This document shows, piece by piece, positions 13,254-24,702 of a DNA stretch of 64,000 bases (positions are counted from its first letter, which is position 1; the number at the start of each line of letters is the position of its first letter). The notes under the pieces were generated by a model that was given only the letters and a program-made list of their open reading frames with translations, made no database searches and was not told the DNA's origin. Source of the DNA: Medicago truncatula (lineage: Eukaryota; Streptophyta; Magnoliopsida; Fabales; Fabaceae); NCBI RefSeq assembly GCF_003473485.1, contig NC_053047.1:697001-761000 (forward strand). Direction: 5' to 3'. A program made the position numbers and the translations under genes.

Positions 13254-14692
13254 CTATCTAGCAACTTGCATTATCTCATTCACATCTTCTCCAGAAAATC
13301 GACTTTGAATCAAAGTCATGACATTTGCTAACAAGCCCTCCATAGTCTTAACTCTATCACGCAGCTCTTCATTTTCAGACAAATCAACCTTTGATTTTTT
13401 AGATTTAGGTAACTTTCCCATACATCGCACGCGCCCCTTCTTTGCAGCTCCTTGTACTTTAGAAAATATGTCATCCTTCCATGACATAGAACCCTGATTG
13501 TTTTGAGTTGATTGAGATGTTCCAGCTTCATTACTATGTTTTTTTAGTTCTTCCTGAAACCCAAAACATAATTAAAAACAGTTGGCAATCATGCATGAAA
13601 AGGCACGAGAGTTTCTTGGCGCTACTATTAATACACAAGCAGTTGGCAAAACATAGTGACAAAAATATTTACTCAAGCATTTAATTTGTTGATCTTGTTG
13701 CTAACATGCTAAAGCACCTAAACTATATTTTACAAGCCACACAACAAACAATACTCTACTCACTCATGGTTTTCCATATCTCACCAAATCATAATTACTA
13801 CAAGAAATCAAACAACAGCAAGATATCATACTTTCAAATGGTATAACAGGGATTCGATTCAAAATTCAGAAAAACAGAGAATCATTATGCGTTCCAAAAA
13901 TGTTAGATGCTTACAATCATTCTTGCAGCTTTTTCATTGACAATTGACCCATCTTTACGTGTGCGAGTTTCAATGTAAATATCTTGACGTCCAGGCATCA
14001 CTCCTTTTCCCTTTTTCATCTAAAAACCAAACAAACAGGTTATATGTTTATTGTTTTTAAATACAACTCATCCAATGAAAAATGTAAGTTATATTACAAA
14101 TTCTGATACACAAATAATTAAAAAACTTGCAAACTTAATACCTCTATTTGTTTCAGCATCGCTTTTTTATTATCTGAGGGCATATCTTTCCAAGTTTTGA
14201 TGTTGATGGGTGCATATTGAGACCTTCTAACAATACTACCTAAGTAACGAGTAAAAGCTGTCCCTTCATCACCAATTGGTCGTCCAAAGTTATCCAACTT
14301 AACAATTATGAAATCATCCTCCATTTCCCATATATCTAACATTCTTGTTGGACCTCTACGTCGTTTAGGTCCTACATCCACAAGTAAAAGGAAAGACATA
14401 ATAACATAAAAACAAATTCAAAGAATTAACAAAACAAACAAAATAGAAAATGGTATATAACATTTATACCTTCCACAATACGTTCTTCTTCTTCTTCAGC
14501 TTCTATGTTAGAAGGAATTGAGTGAGATTCTACAGACTCAGGCATGACACTTTCTGTATGACTAGGACCAGAACCAGTTTCTGCACCATTACTTCCTTGC
14601 ACATTGGTTGAGTTTGAATTAGTGGGAATGGACTGTCTTCCTTCATTACTATTTTCTCGATGCCCAATACTCAATTTCCTTCTTTTAGCCAT
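13254..14692 (-). CDS. CACTA TNPA-like protein, Transposase_24-like
   Basis: Four exons on the minus strand join into one open frame of 285 residues: 14692-14470, 14371-14142, 14019-13915 and 13553-13254. All junctions are GT-AG and phases agree. Residues 1-74 are polar and acidic (EEEEER near the end). The second exon starts GPKRRRGPTR and runs through WEMEDDFIIVKLDNFGRPIG, which resembles the plant Ptta/En/Spm Transposase_24 family. The third exon includes GRQDIYIETRTRKDGS. The C-terminal exon has a basic stretch (KKGRVRCMGKLPKSKK) and then a predicted coiled coil (SENEELRDRVKTMEGLL). By analogy with TNPA it should bind the subterminal repeats. It is the only gene in the element. A short non-coding first exon nearer 16.0 kb is possible. 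Family call from recognised sequence style; exon model is mine. Confidence 0.75.
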
Positions 14693-15398
14693 TGCTGCTC
14701 TAAATATGAAAATATTTTTAAAATAATCTCAACTCAATATATTAGCACACAAAGTAATATTAAGATGTCCATAAAGCATCATAACTAAGTAATTGTAATA
14801 TGAGTTACAACCGTAGATCAAAACAAAGTTACAGACTTACTCCATCAATTTAAGTCAGAGATGTATAATACTAATATGTTTGGTTTTATATTACCTTCAC
14901 AATATTAGTATCTCACAACAAGAATATACCTTTATTATATACATCCAACTAACTACATCAGTGGACATTGATGAGTGATGACTTATAAGGAGAGACACCG
15001 AAGCCTAACCAAACAGGGAAGAACAAATGCAGCTCAGTTTCAACACTAACACCTAGCATCTCTACCTCTCTCATTAATTGTTTCAACTTTCTGTTAACAT
15101 TCAAACTATATGCGTCATTTGATTCACACCTAGTTCCAAATGGTATAACATAAATAAATGACATGTAAATTAAAAGTAATGTGGGACTAAATATAGCAAA
15201 TGAAAATTCATGAAAATATGTGAATGAGTTACAACTGTTGATTTGGCCATAATTGCTTCAGTCTCGCTACTTCGCTATTTGTCTTTTTAACCAGTTTTTT
15301 TTACATATGTCTTTAGTTCATCATTGTCATTACTTTTCACAGAACCTCTCTTTATATTTTCTTAAATGGAAAACTAAGTTAAATCAAGATCTTCGATG

Positions 15399-15620
15399 AC
15401 TTAAGAGGATAAGCTAAAAACAGCTTATGAACATGTCATAAGCTGTTTTCATAAGTTTTTGCCAAACAACAGTCTTACAAAACTATTAGTTCTTGCCAAA
15501 ATCAAGTTATATTGCTTTTGCATAAACTATTAGCTATTTTAATAGCCTATCTTCGATGACTTATGAGAATAAGCTGAAAACAGCTTATGAACATGTCATA
15601 AGCTGTTTTGATAAGTTCTT
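15399..15620. repeat. Tandem duplication inside the CACTA element
   Basis: A block containing CTTCGATGACTTA and AACAGCTTATGAACATGTCA occurs at about 15390-15475 and again at about 15550-15640, roughly 160 bp apart. AGCTTATGAACATGTCATAAGCT is partly palindromic and related to the intron MITE family at 44.5, 52.0, 57.4 and 59.7 kb. The block lies upstream of the TNPA-like gene. Confidence 0.55.
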
Positions 15621-16417
15621 GCCAAATAACAGTCTCACAACACTTATGCCAGTATATAAGAGCAAATACATCAACCCAAACCTACTAAATCTCCTTGAAA
15701 GATACCCTTAAAATAAAATAACTTTTCATTAAAATAATTGTTGCTGCTGTGTAAAAATAAACAAATCAAAACAAATCAAAAAATCAACACAAATCAAAAA
15801 ATAAACCTACTAACTTTCCTTGAAAGATAATTGTTACTATCATACTAAAACCATAATCAAAACAAATCAAAAAATCAACAAATATTATAGTAAAAATAAA
15901 TCAAAAAATCAAGTGAAAATAGTGAAAACCTAATAACAGAATTTTGTCCTTTGATGACTTATAGAAAGTAAAAACAGAAGAAACGTGAAAATTGATGACT
16001 TACAGGATCTCGTTTGCTTTGAGACAGAGGGATTTGACTTCAGATTCTTTCAGTTGATCTTCAAGGAATTCGATTTGGGTGTGAAAAGTGTTGTAATTTG
16101 GGAACGGGGAAGAACAAGAGAGGATGAGGTTTCAATCAGGGAAGAAAATGTGAGGTTTTGATTTGGCCATTTCAGGATTTGGAAGAGTGAGATTTTGATT
16201 TGGATTCTGAAATGGGTGAAGAATGAAATGGGTGAAGAATGAAACCGTGTTATGGAATGGGAAGAGTTGGGTTTTTTTTTGTTTTTCTTAGAGTTTTTTT
16301 TTATATATTTTCAATTTAGAGGTGGAAAAATTGAAAAAAGCGGGATCTTTCCCGGTCTATAGTTTTCATTAGGCGCGCTCTCTTGTATTACTTTTTATAT
16401 ATTTTTTTTTTTTAAGA

Positions 16418-16505
16418 TACCTATACCTACGGCCACTTCCGTAGGTAAAACATATCAATACCTACAGATTTTCGTCCGTCACTATAAACCTCCGTAGGTA
16501 TATGG
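16418..16505. repeat. CACTA subterminal repeat block (right)
   Basis: It contains ACCTATACCTACGGCC, CCGTAGGTAAAAC, ACCTACAGATTTTCG and CCGTAGGTATATGGC, matching the motif and mixed orientation of the left block. The right block is shorter. Confidence 0.7.
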
Positions 16506-16945
16506 CAATTTTCTTGTAGTGACATATCAGTAACAAACCTTAACAATTTATACAAATCAAATAACCATATAAGTCTTAAATTATAACTTAATACGCTTTC
16601 AAACATAGCGAAACATCAAGAGTTGTGTTGTATCCCAAATACAAAATAAAAAATTGAAATAATAATAATTGTGGTATGAGAATTTGAAGCATTAGTAATT
16701 CTTTTTGACATATATAAATATAAATAATAAATGTGGAAAAATGTAATATAATCATATACGGGTCGATCTGATAGGTTTGATAGGCTTTTTTATAAGCCTA
16801 AGTTTGACATAATTAAATTAATAAGTTTTTTAAAAAGCTCAAGCTTGACTCATTTATTAAACGAGCTAGACCGAACCGAATTTTTAATAGACCAAACCAT
16901 ACGTCCCTGACGAGCAGCCTGACCTATTCCTACCTCTACAAACAA

Positions 16946-19375
16946 ATAATGTTAAGAGATGTTCCTTTAAAGATAACACGCTCGAAAATAAATGTCAAAA
17001 ACAAACTCATAACATCCATAATATCAGAATTAGGAAGGCTATCAAATAAGATCAAGTGATCGTGACCATCACCAAGTCATTTGTATCACAGATAACAGTT
17101 ACAATGCTCCATTTATTGTTCACAGGTGCACCATCATCAACATTAAACTTAAAAAACATACTGGTAATTGAAAATTTAGAAGTAGGGACATGAGATTAAG
17201 AATTGAGTTATTGAAGTTTATCTATTTGTATAATCACATGTGAAATTGCTCGAGAGAAATATAGCCTATGACATATCTATAGATTATGTTTTATTTTTTA
17301 TTTTTTATAACTCCGTATTCCGATATAAGAACCGGTTTGTTTTGTTTGTTAAGATCAATTTTTGAGTTTATAACAAAATAGACTTGTTTGCTAACAATTT
17401 TTTCATCAGTTCATAGGACAATTTTAGTAGTTTTTAACTTTTTTTATGAGTTACTACAACAAGTAACATTCTCTCAAAAAAAAAAAAAAAAACAAGTAAC
17501 ATATATTTGAGTTTATAGATTATAATTTTTTTCACTCAAAGGTCATCCTTTTGTTTTGAAGGTTTCATCCTTATTAGTTAATTTAATTAAACAATAAATT
17601 CTGCACTCGTTTGGTTCCACATTTTATAACTTCAAATGTGCGTTTATAAATTCAAACGCGGTTTCACAGTTTTTTCTGGTGTTTGGCAAACTACAGAAGC
17701 GATTCACTTGAACGTGGTTTAGACCTCAAACTCACATTTACTCAAAGCTGGAATTTGTAGCTTCTGCGGCAATTGAAATTGCGTTTTGGAGATTTGCTTT
17801 TTATGACATATCTATATTCCGAAATTACCCATGACATCTTTATCATTTTCCTACAAACTTGTAAACAAGTTGTTTCTAATCAACAGCCACAGTGATGATT
17901 TTTCATTCCTCAATTTTTGTTTACTCACCTTATTTAGCCTTCAGTTGCAGCAATGCAACCTAGCTTCAGTAATCTCTCTTTCTCCAGGTTAGGGAAGAAG
18001 CTGGAATTGAACATAAAAGTCCATTAAGTTTTATTTTGACTGTTATTTTAAAAAAAATTGTGTTTGGAATAATAATTTTCAATAAAAATTTAATATAATA
18101 TATTTAAATCAAATTAAACTATCTACGTAACCAAAAAATATTAAACTACCTAGCAAAAAAGTTTTTTATACGATATTCATCTTTTAATTTATTGACAAAA
18201 ATACAATAGACATTTTGTTTTAAAAGTTTTACTAATTTATAAATAATAAACTTAATAATGCAAAATAAATTTGAACCATTATACAAAATAAAAATAAAGT
18301 TTATTAAAGAAAAATGAAGTCTGATTTTAAATACATATTAATACCCATTTTTGTAAACTTGAACCATTATATAAAATAAAAATGAAGTTTACTAAAGAAA
18401 CATGAATTCTAATTTTAAATAGATATTAATACCCATTTTGGTAATTTTATATTCAAAATCGATTTTGATTCAAACTATCCAACAACATTAACTTATAAGA
18501 ATTACTTTTAGTAAAGTGCATCCAAACATAAATCAATTCTTATCCAACTCACTTTAACTAAAATCAATTCTTTCAAACTCAATTCTATCAAAATCAATTC
18601 CCTCCACCGCCGAATCAAACACACTCTATCAAAGAGAAAAAAATTATCAACTAATTTATATGTTATTCTCTTTAGGTTCATTTCCTATCAACTAACTTAT
18701 TTGTTTTTTAAAGGAGCTAAATTATTTATTATATCACAGACTAGGGTAGGAATAAATTAAACCATCCGATATGGTATCAAAATTGTGGATTAATGTTGTG
18801 GATTTGAAAAATATAGGAATAAAAAAAGATGCATTTAAACCTCCCATATATGTTTATGTTTGTTAAATAATTTGAATTTGTAATTGTTATATATCACAGG
18901 TGCATCGCATTCAAACTAAACTAAATCGTCTCACTTTTTCAAGTGGGTTAACCAAAACTCAAATAGTACATACCTCTTATATTTTGTAGTAAAAGGTTCG
19001 AGAACAATTTAATAAGTAAAAGTATTATGAGAAATATTGCATTAAATTTAGCAAGATGATGATGATATAAGGCAGAAGCAGCAGTTGGCAATCATAGTAT
19101 GTGGTAGCCCTATGCCCCTATCTGCAGCAGGTCTTTCCTACACTTCAACTCATCATTATGATGACGTGCCTTGTCCCTCACTTCAATGCAAATATTTGTA
19201 GGACTTGACTTAACATATTGCTTGCTTCTAATGCTTCATGTTCATGCTTGTGACAAACCGACAATTAGGCACGAAAATTACTCTTCTTAAAAACAAAATT
19301 GTTCATTCCCTTTTAAACTATCTAAAATAGCCTCAACATGATTTGAGTTACATTTGTTATACAGCAATGATAACT
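16946..19375. other. Gene-less stretch
   Basis: No credible gene. The micro-insert at 17470-17490 is listed separately. Around 17605-17800 and 18440-18625 are MITE-like sequences ('AAATCAATTC' repeated several times near 18530-18600) whose boundaries I could not define. Confidence 0.45.
17470..17490 (+). mobile_element. 21-bp poly-A micro-insert
   Basis: AACAAGTAACAT is repeated exactly at 17458-17469 and 17491-17502. Between the copies are only TCTCTC followed by a run of A. This is the signature of a target-primed insertion reduced to its poly-A tail. Confidence 0.55.
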
Positions 19376-20000
19376 GAACACATAATTTTGGACACAATAC
19401 AGACATCATGGGTAAATTGGACATTTCAAACTTAAAAATAGGGGCAATTCTGTAAAAATACCACAGTCTTTCCTCTTCCTTCTTCCTCTCTTCTCTGCGT
19501 CTTCTCTCTAACTCTCCTGCCATCCTCCATGTCCTCACCACCAACCACCGTCCTCCCCACTGCACCCTCCATCCTCCACCATCGTCTTTCCCCCTTCAGA
19601 TCTGTTAAGATCTGGAACTCACGGTGTCGAGGAGGCCTCTTCTTCTGCCTCACAGCGACGTTCTTCTTCTTCACCACTAAGATCCACGCCACCGACGACC
19701 TCTTTTTCTCCTTCACGCCGTCACTGATTCGTTCACGTCGGCGACCTCCTCCGTCGAACAACCCGACTCTGATCTCGTAGTGACGGCACATCGTGAGCGA
19801 AATCATGGTTCTCAGTAAAAATTCATTCTTTCTGGTGAGTTGCAGAGTTGAGTAAGAGAAGAAGAAGGAGAGCGGAGAATTGAAGATGGAGAGAGAGAGA
19901 GTTGCAGAAGATGGAGAGGAAGAAGGGGAAAAAGAGAAGAAGAAAAAAAGAAGGAAAATATGGTATATAGTGTCGGTATTGTGGCTAAAATTATGTGTCC
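19376..20000. mobile_element. TIR element with gene-like G+C-rich core
   Basis: The tips GAACACATAATTTTGG and, reversed, GGACACATAATTTTAGCC are inverted. The complementarity continues through a CT-rich left arm and a GA-rich right arm (about 19470-19540 against 19850-19960). The centre (19540-19790) is unusually G+C-rich, with open frames on both strands that resemble plant 5' UTR or transit-peptide DNA rather than a known protein. No target-site duplication could be confirmed. It could be a Pack-type element that captured a gene fragment. Confidence 0.5.
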
Positions 20001-21192
20001 AAATATCATTTCTGTTTGTTATATATCAACGTGAGTCACGTTGAACCAATGTAAGTTAACTCATGTTCAATACATATCAACTTTATTTAAGTTATGTTGT
20101 GTTATGATATAAAATTGAAAAGACAAAAACATAAACCATTATGTTTCTCAACTATCAAATACAATTTTTCTCCCTTCTTGTGCGATTTTTTTAATTGTTG
20201 AGTCAATTAACGTCAATTTCTACTCCAAAATTAAGTAAGTGTTTATTATCCTATTGCATTGGTTTTTTATGGTTTAAATTTTGGTTTTTTTTGTTGAAGA
20301 AAATTTCACATATTTAGGGATTTGATTTGCATGTTAGTTTTTAGGATTGTTAATAATCAAATATGTTAGAAATTGTAGTTTAGATGTTGATTAGAGTAAG
20401 TTTGGCTCAAATGTGGTAGTTTATAGATTGAAATGTCTCAATAAACTCATATTGTTAATGTTGAACTCCAAAACCTAAAATTGAAGGCAATTTAAATTAA
20501 ATATTTTTCATACTTCCGCAACGACTCTCATGTCCTAGGGCCCGGACATAAATATTACACAATAAGTTTATAAATGTCAATTTTTTTTTGTAAAAAAAAA
20601 AACGAATAATGCTAGTAACTAACAACACATATTTTAACACATCCGTTTGAACACATTTTCTTTGATTAGTTAAAATGTCAAACACACTTTCTCCGATGAA
20701 TTTGTAAGGACCCGTATGATTTGATGGGTTTCATGTGCATCTTAACCAAAAAATGGTGAGTTGAAAAGTATGTATTAAAATATCTTGTAAATCATGATTT
20801 TGTGCAAGTAAATCATATTATGGAATATATTTTTTGGAATATATTTTTTACTATGTAAATCATGTTGTATTTATCTCTTATGTAAAACTGGAAATAACAT
20901 TGAGTGGTGGAAACAAAAATGGTATTTAAGTTTTGAAAATATACGGAGAATGGAGGAGATAAAGGACTAGATGGGTATGACAAATATCATTCACATACAT
21001 TGATAAATATAAGCTATCTTCAAGAGAAGCACATACAAAATTCAGTTATCTTAAATGATCGAATAAAAGTATATTAATTGAACCAAAAACCAAATCATAT
21101 TTTATTCAAATAATACAAACACTGATATAAGTGTAAGGTACATATCAATTGTGTACTTTCAATTATAACTATCAACATGGTAGTATCATGTT
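20001..21192. other. Gene-less stretch, 3' flank of GLP-a
   Basis: No gene or clear repeat out to about 21040. The last ~150 bp (21060-21190) resemble the 3' flank of GLP-e (36330-36480) and so belong to the duplicated germin-like block. Confidence 0.45.
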
Positions 21193-22031
21193 CTAGTAGT
21201 TGTCCACCCAGAATTGTTTTTGAAGATTGTCCACTATATTATTGTCAACTTGAAAAGCTTTGGTGAGAACTTCTGAAGAGATTTTTGGATTAGATCCAAA
21301 TACAGCATTAGCAATTGTGATTACACCTGGATTTTGGCTGCTAAGTCCAGCAATAGCAACTGCATTTCCATATCCCACATTCAATTGGAAGTGAATGAGA
21401 CCAATTGGAAACACAAACACATCTCCTTTGTTCAGTACTTTTGTAATGAGACGGTTTTCTGGATTAGAAGTAACAAACCCGACATATAGTGTACCCTCTA
21501 ACACTATAAGTATCTCAGTGGCTCTAGGGTGAGTATGTGGAGGATTTAGTCCCCTTGATGCGAAGTCAATGCGAGCAAGAGAGATACCTAAAGTGTTTAG
21601 TCCTAGTATATCATTAACTGTAACCGGTGTCACTTTTGAACCCAGTGGATTTGATGTGTTTCCTTCTTTTACTGAGAAAAAGAAATCATTTGGTGTAGCA
21701 AGCTTTGGATCCTTGCAAAATTTGCCATTCACAAAAACTGCAAAACAAAATCATTAGATAATTAGATAATATGTTCTGCTTATATATGTATATATCAATG
21801 TTGTCAAACATGAGATCGAACCCGTGAAACTTTTGTATCATAGTTTAATTGGTTCAACAGATTCAACCAAACGAGTAAAAATAAATAAAGAAGTGTTAAA
21901 AAAGTATACATACCACCATTCTTGGTGTCATTGATAGCCACACAAAAGTCCTGTAAAGGGCTGGGATCAAAGGCAAAGGCACAAGATGCTAAAGCTAAGA
22001 AGGCTGTCACAAACAAGATTGAAGTCTTCAT
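21193..22031 (-). CDS. Germin-like protein GLP-a (subfamily 1 type)
   Basis: Two exons, 22031-21914 and 21737-21193, joined across a 176-bp GT-AG intron, give 220 residues. The start is the ATG before KTSILFV; upstream in-frame codons lack an ATG. Residues 1-20 are a signal peptide (cleavage probably after AFA). C30 and C47 form the usual germin disulfide. Germin box 1 (H107, H109, E114) and box 2 (H155) supply the four manganese ligands of a cupin barrel. N66-T-S is a likely N-glycosylation site. Germin-like proteins are extracellular hexamers; some have superoxide dismutase activity, and oxalate oxidase activity should not be assumed. A TATAAATA box lies about 70 bp upstream (near 22097-22105). 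Unlike its paralogs it ends in Tyr rather than Asn. Confidence 0.93.
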
Positions 22032-22106
22032 GTTTTTTTGGAACAATTCAATTTATGTATTTTGCTTGTATATGGTTGGTTATGCAAACATGGTGTCTAT
22101 TTATAA

Positions 22107-23671
22107 GCAAGTGTGACATTGGAATAGTTTTACTTGCACAAAGCCTATAAAGACCAAGTAAATCTTAATTAATCAAAGCAGCGTATAATTTTTTTATTAT
22201 TAGATGAATTATTCTTTAACAACTCCATATACTACTAATTCTTCTTTCCAAGATCAAATTGACTCACTCAAAAACACATATACTTGTTAGTAAAAATAAG
22301 TGCTAGCAATAAAATCATTAATGAACTCTGTTTCATTATTTAAATTCAAACGAGTCTTATTAATTTATGGGTGCACCACATGAATTTAGTGAAATCCATA
22401 TCAATTTTAACTAGCAGGAGCTAGTGTTAGAGGGTGTATTATTAACATTTAAAAAAGAATTACAAAATGGAAATTAAGGATAACAAGTGCAATGTATAAA
22501 TATTTTCTTACAAAAAAAAGTGCAATATATATTTACCATGTTGGTTTGAACTTGTCCATATTCACATTAATATTAGTTTCCAATGGCATAACATACATGC
22601 TGCATATTATTTTTTTTGTTCGTTTGATGTAGAATATGTCATTTCATAACAGCTATGTTTGATTAAGTTCTAAACTTTTTTACTAATTAATAATTACTTG
22701 AACTAGTCCTGAGCACAATTAATGTTCTTTTTTTATTTCCAGTGGGCGATCTATTTTACTTACATCTTTTGATTCCTTCTCATGAATGTGAAACTTCTCA
22801 AAAGCTAAAAATATATACTGATGATGATATGGTCAATTGTGTGTGTATGCTTCTGTTGAAGTTGACTATGATCTTATGTTAGATAGATACAAAGACAAGT
22901 TCTAAAATGATTAAGTAGAGGATAAATTTTTTTCTTTGGTATAAGTAGTGGATAAAATTTATTTGCAGATTAATTGAGAAATATTTAAAAATATCATATC
23001 AAAAAAGGAAATATAAGTTGGAAGGAGAAAATTAATTAAAGTAACATTGATAATCATTTTAGAATTGACCCAGATGAAATTTGAACTTAGTTTCTTAAAG
23101 TTCTATATCAAACTCCAACCTTATCATAGACTAAGTTGTATAGTTGAAGTTGAATTTTGAAGTAGCAATCTTAAAGTTCTATGTTTAGTTTTACAGGAAA
23201 CAAAACTATGCAAGTGCCATTCAAAATTAAGCTCCATGCATGGATAATTGAATTGCATAATTATATGGTGATTGACTGATTTAAACACTTGTATAAGGAA
23301 TTTGTGCTTCTGCAAACTATACAACATGGTTGTGAAATTTTGTGTTTTTTCTCTTCATAGATATTGAGTGGAACAATCTTGGTACATATTTATGAAGAAA
23401 GAAATTAACAAAATAATTCCCTTTTCAAGGTACTATTTTAGAACATCATTAACATCTAAGTGTGAGGGAAGAATCAGGTTCTATTTTAGAACATTGGTAG
23501 GGAAGAGGGAGACATTCCCCTATTCCAAATCATATTCAAAGAACCATATACTAGATAACCGCATTGCGCAGCCAATCAACAACTGCATTCAGACTCCTTA
23601 CACCATGTTTATGGCCATCAAAACCGTTGAGTAGTGTTGCCTCTTCGTGGTTTCATATCCTGCGCAAAACT
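22107..23671. other. Upstream region of GLP-a, shared with GLP-e and GLP-c
   Basis: No gene. About 22107-22870 aligns by eye with 37410-38070 upstream of GLP-e (words such as TTTTGATTCCTTCTCATGAA and ATATATACTGATGAT) and with 30700-31180 upstream of GLP-c. The duplicated unit therefore carried roughly 0.8 kb of promoter. From about 23000 the sequence is unique, with short non-credible frames. Confidence 0.5.
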
Positions 23672-24487
23672 CCAAACTTATTTCTATTAGCAGTGTCTGC
23701 AGTAGACAGTGTTGTGCAGAGAAATCTTCAGAAACCGAAGATTTTACCTGAGCACCACAGAAATAAGAGCTAAAAACTACTTCAGCCTGCAAGAAATAAC
23801 TCACATGATAAGATCACATGAAATGGCGACTGGCGACTCAGAATGGTGGATTACTGTCTCTCTGTCATGGTCCTCCATCCTCAATTGATAACACTGAAAG
23901 GAACATTAGGGTGAAATATTATACCTCTTTTCTAGTACATTTTTAGGACTTACAATATAGAAGATAAGTAGATGTTAGTTGATTAGTTACAGATAATTAG
24001 CTTACATAATAAGTAGGACATAAGTTAGCTTACATAATAAGTAGGACATAAGTAAAGAGTGAATAGAGCATTGCACAGAAGAAAGAACCCTGGAGGAAAA
24101 TATTCTCTCCTATTTCCATTACCATTAATTCTTTCAATAACATACATATATCTCATAATTTGACGCATAGGTGTGTCAAGTTAACCAACCAGGGTCTGAA
24201 GCAGTTGTTGCACAAATGTCTATCACTTCAGAATTAGAATCTCTATGCAGTGTAGGCACTGAAACTCAACATATTGAAGTTCAAGTTTTCTTGCCTTCAG
24301 ATTTGATTAATTAATCATAGAACATTACTCTTATTCAGTTTCACAGTTGAAGCTTATAGGAAAATATGCCTTTTGACACATCTAACGTTTTAGGATCTCT
24401 GCGGCGCTCAGGTAAAATCTTCGGTTTCTGAAGATTTATCTGCACAACACTATCTATTGCAGACACCGCTAATAGAAATAAGTTTGG
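23672..24487. repeat. 89-bp inverted repeat arms, 93% matched
   Basis: 23672-23760 is the reverse complement of 24399-24487, with 6 mismatches and no gaps by hand alignment. Each arm also contains its own small hairpin, AATCTTC-loop-GAAGATT. The arms are 638 bp apart. The right arm lies between the two exons of an F-box/LRR pseudogene. The ends lack a clear target-site duplication, so this may be a foldback element or an inverted local duplication. Confidence 0.75.
23973..24142 (+). mobile_element. Possible short solo LTR (TRIM/copia-like fossil)
   Basis: A 170-bp segment starts TGTTAGTTGATTAG and ends TTCAATAACA, with a TATTCTCTCC stretch near the end, as in small copia or TRIM LTRs. It includes a two-fold ~27-bp tandem unit (TTAGCTTACATAATAAGTAGG). 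No flanking duplication was found, so the call is tentative. Confidence 0.3.
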
Positions 24488-24702
24488 TTTGCAGAATCTC
24501 AGATTGAGGACTTAAGTAAATTTCAAAATTCAAGAACCTTTTATCCCTCAATCTTTTGTAAATTGATGATCAACTCAAATATCCATGTCACATTTTATGA
24601 TAGTAACGGAGTTGTATCTAATTTATGCAATAGGTGTGTACGTGTGACTGATGAGGGGGTTAAAACGATTTCACAGAGATGCACCTCTGTTGAATTTCTG
24701 AG
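24171..24702 (+). pseudogene. F-box/LRR protein pseudogene (two exons left)
   Basis: Two exon-like pieces match the LRR part of plant F-box/LRR proteins of the Arabidopsis At3g58530 type. 24171-24250 reads CVKLTNQGLKQLLHKCLSLQN, then a stop codon, then NLYA. 24634-24702 reads CVRVTDEGVKTISQRCTSVEFL with AG before it and GT after it. The F-box, the earlier repeats and the C-terminal repeats are absent, and one arm of the inverted repeat at 23672-24487 lies between the exons. Such proteins are substrate receptors of SCF ubiquitin ligases, but this remnant cannot make one. Identification is from remembered family sequence; a protein search would settle it. Confidence 0.65.

Larger units (their letters stand above)
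12113..16521 (-). mobile_element. CACTA (En/Spm) transposon, TNPA-type gene only
   Basis: The element begins CACTACAAGAAA and ends TTTCTTGTAGTG, the canonical perfect CACTA terminus. A perfect 3-bp duplication ACA flanks it at 12110-12112 and 16522-16524. Both subterminal zones carry many copies of TACCTACGG in both orientations. One spliced gene on the minus strand (13254-14692) is open from start to stop. No DDE transposase (TNPD-like) frame is present in its 4.4 kb, so it would depend on another copy for movement. Clean ends, target-site duplication and gene suggest a fairly recent insertion. Confidence 0.93.
11726..16937. mobile_element. hAT element split by a CACTA insertion
   Basis: The outer tips TTAGGGCTGGGAATG and, reversed, AGAGGTAGGAATAGGTCAGG are hAT-type. 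They are flanked by CCAAACAA (11718-11725) and ACAAACAA (16938-16945), matching at 7 of 8 bases. Removing the nested CACTA element and its 3-bp duplication leaves about 800 bp of non-autonomous hAT DNA without a transposase. The nesting shows that the hAT inserted first. Confidence 0.65.

Noticed and set aside
19432-19806. 124-codon frame, minus strand
   Set aside because: It is composed of purine-rich repeats (Arg/Glu/Lys) within the inverted arms of a TIR element and has an opposing frame of similar quality.
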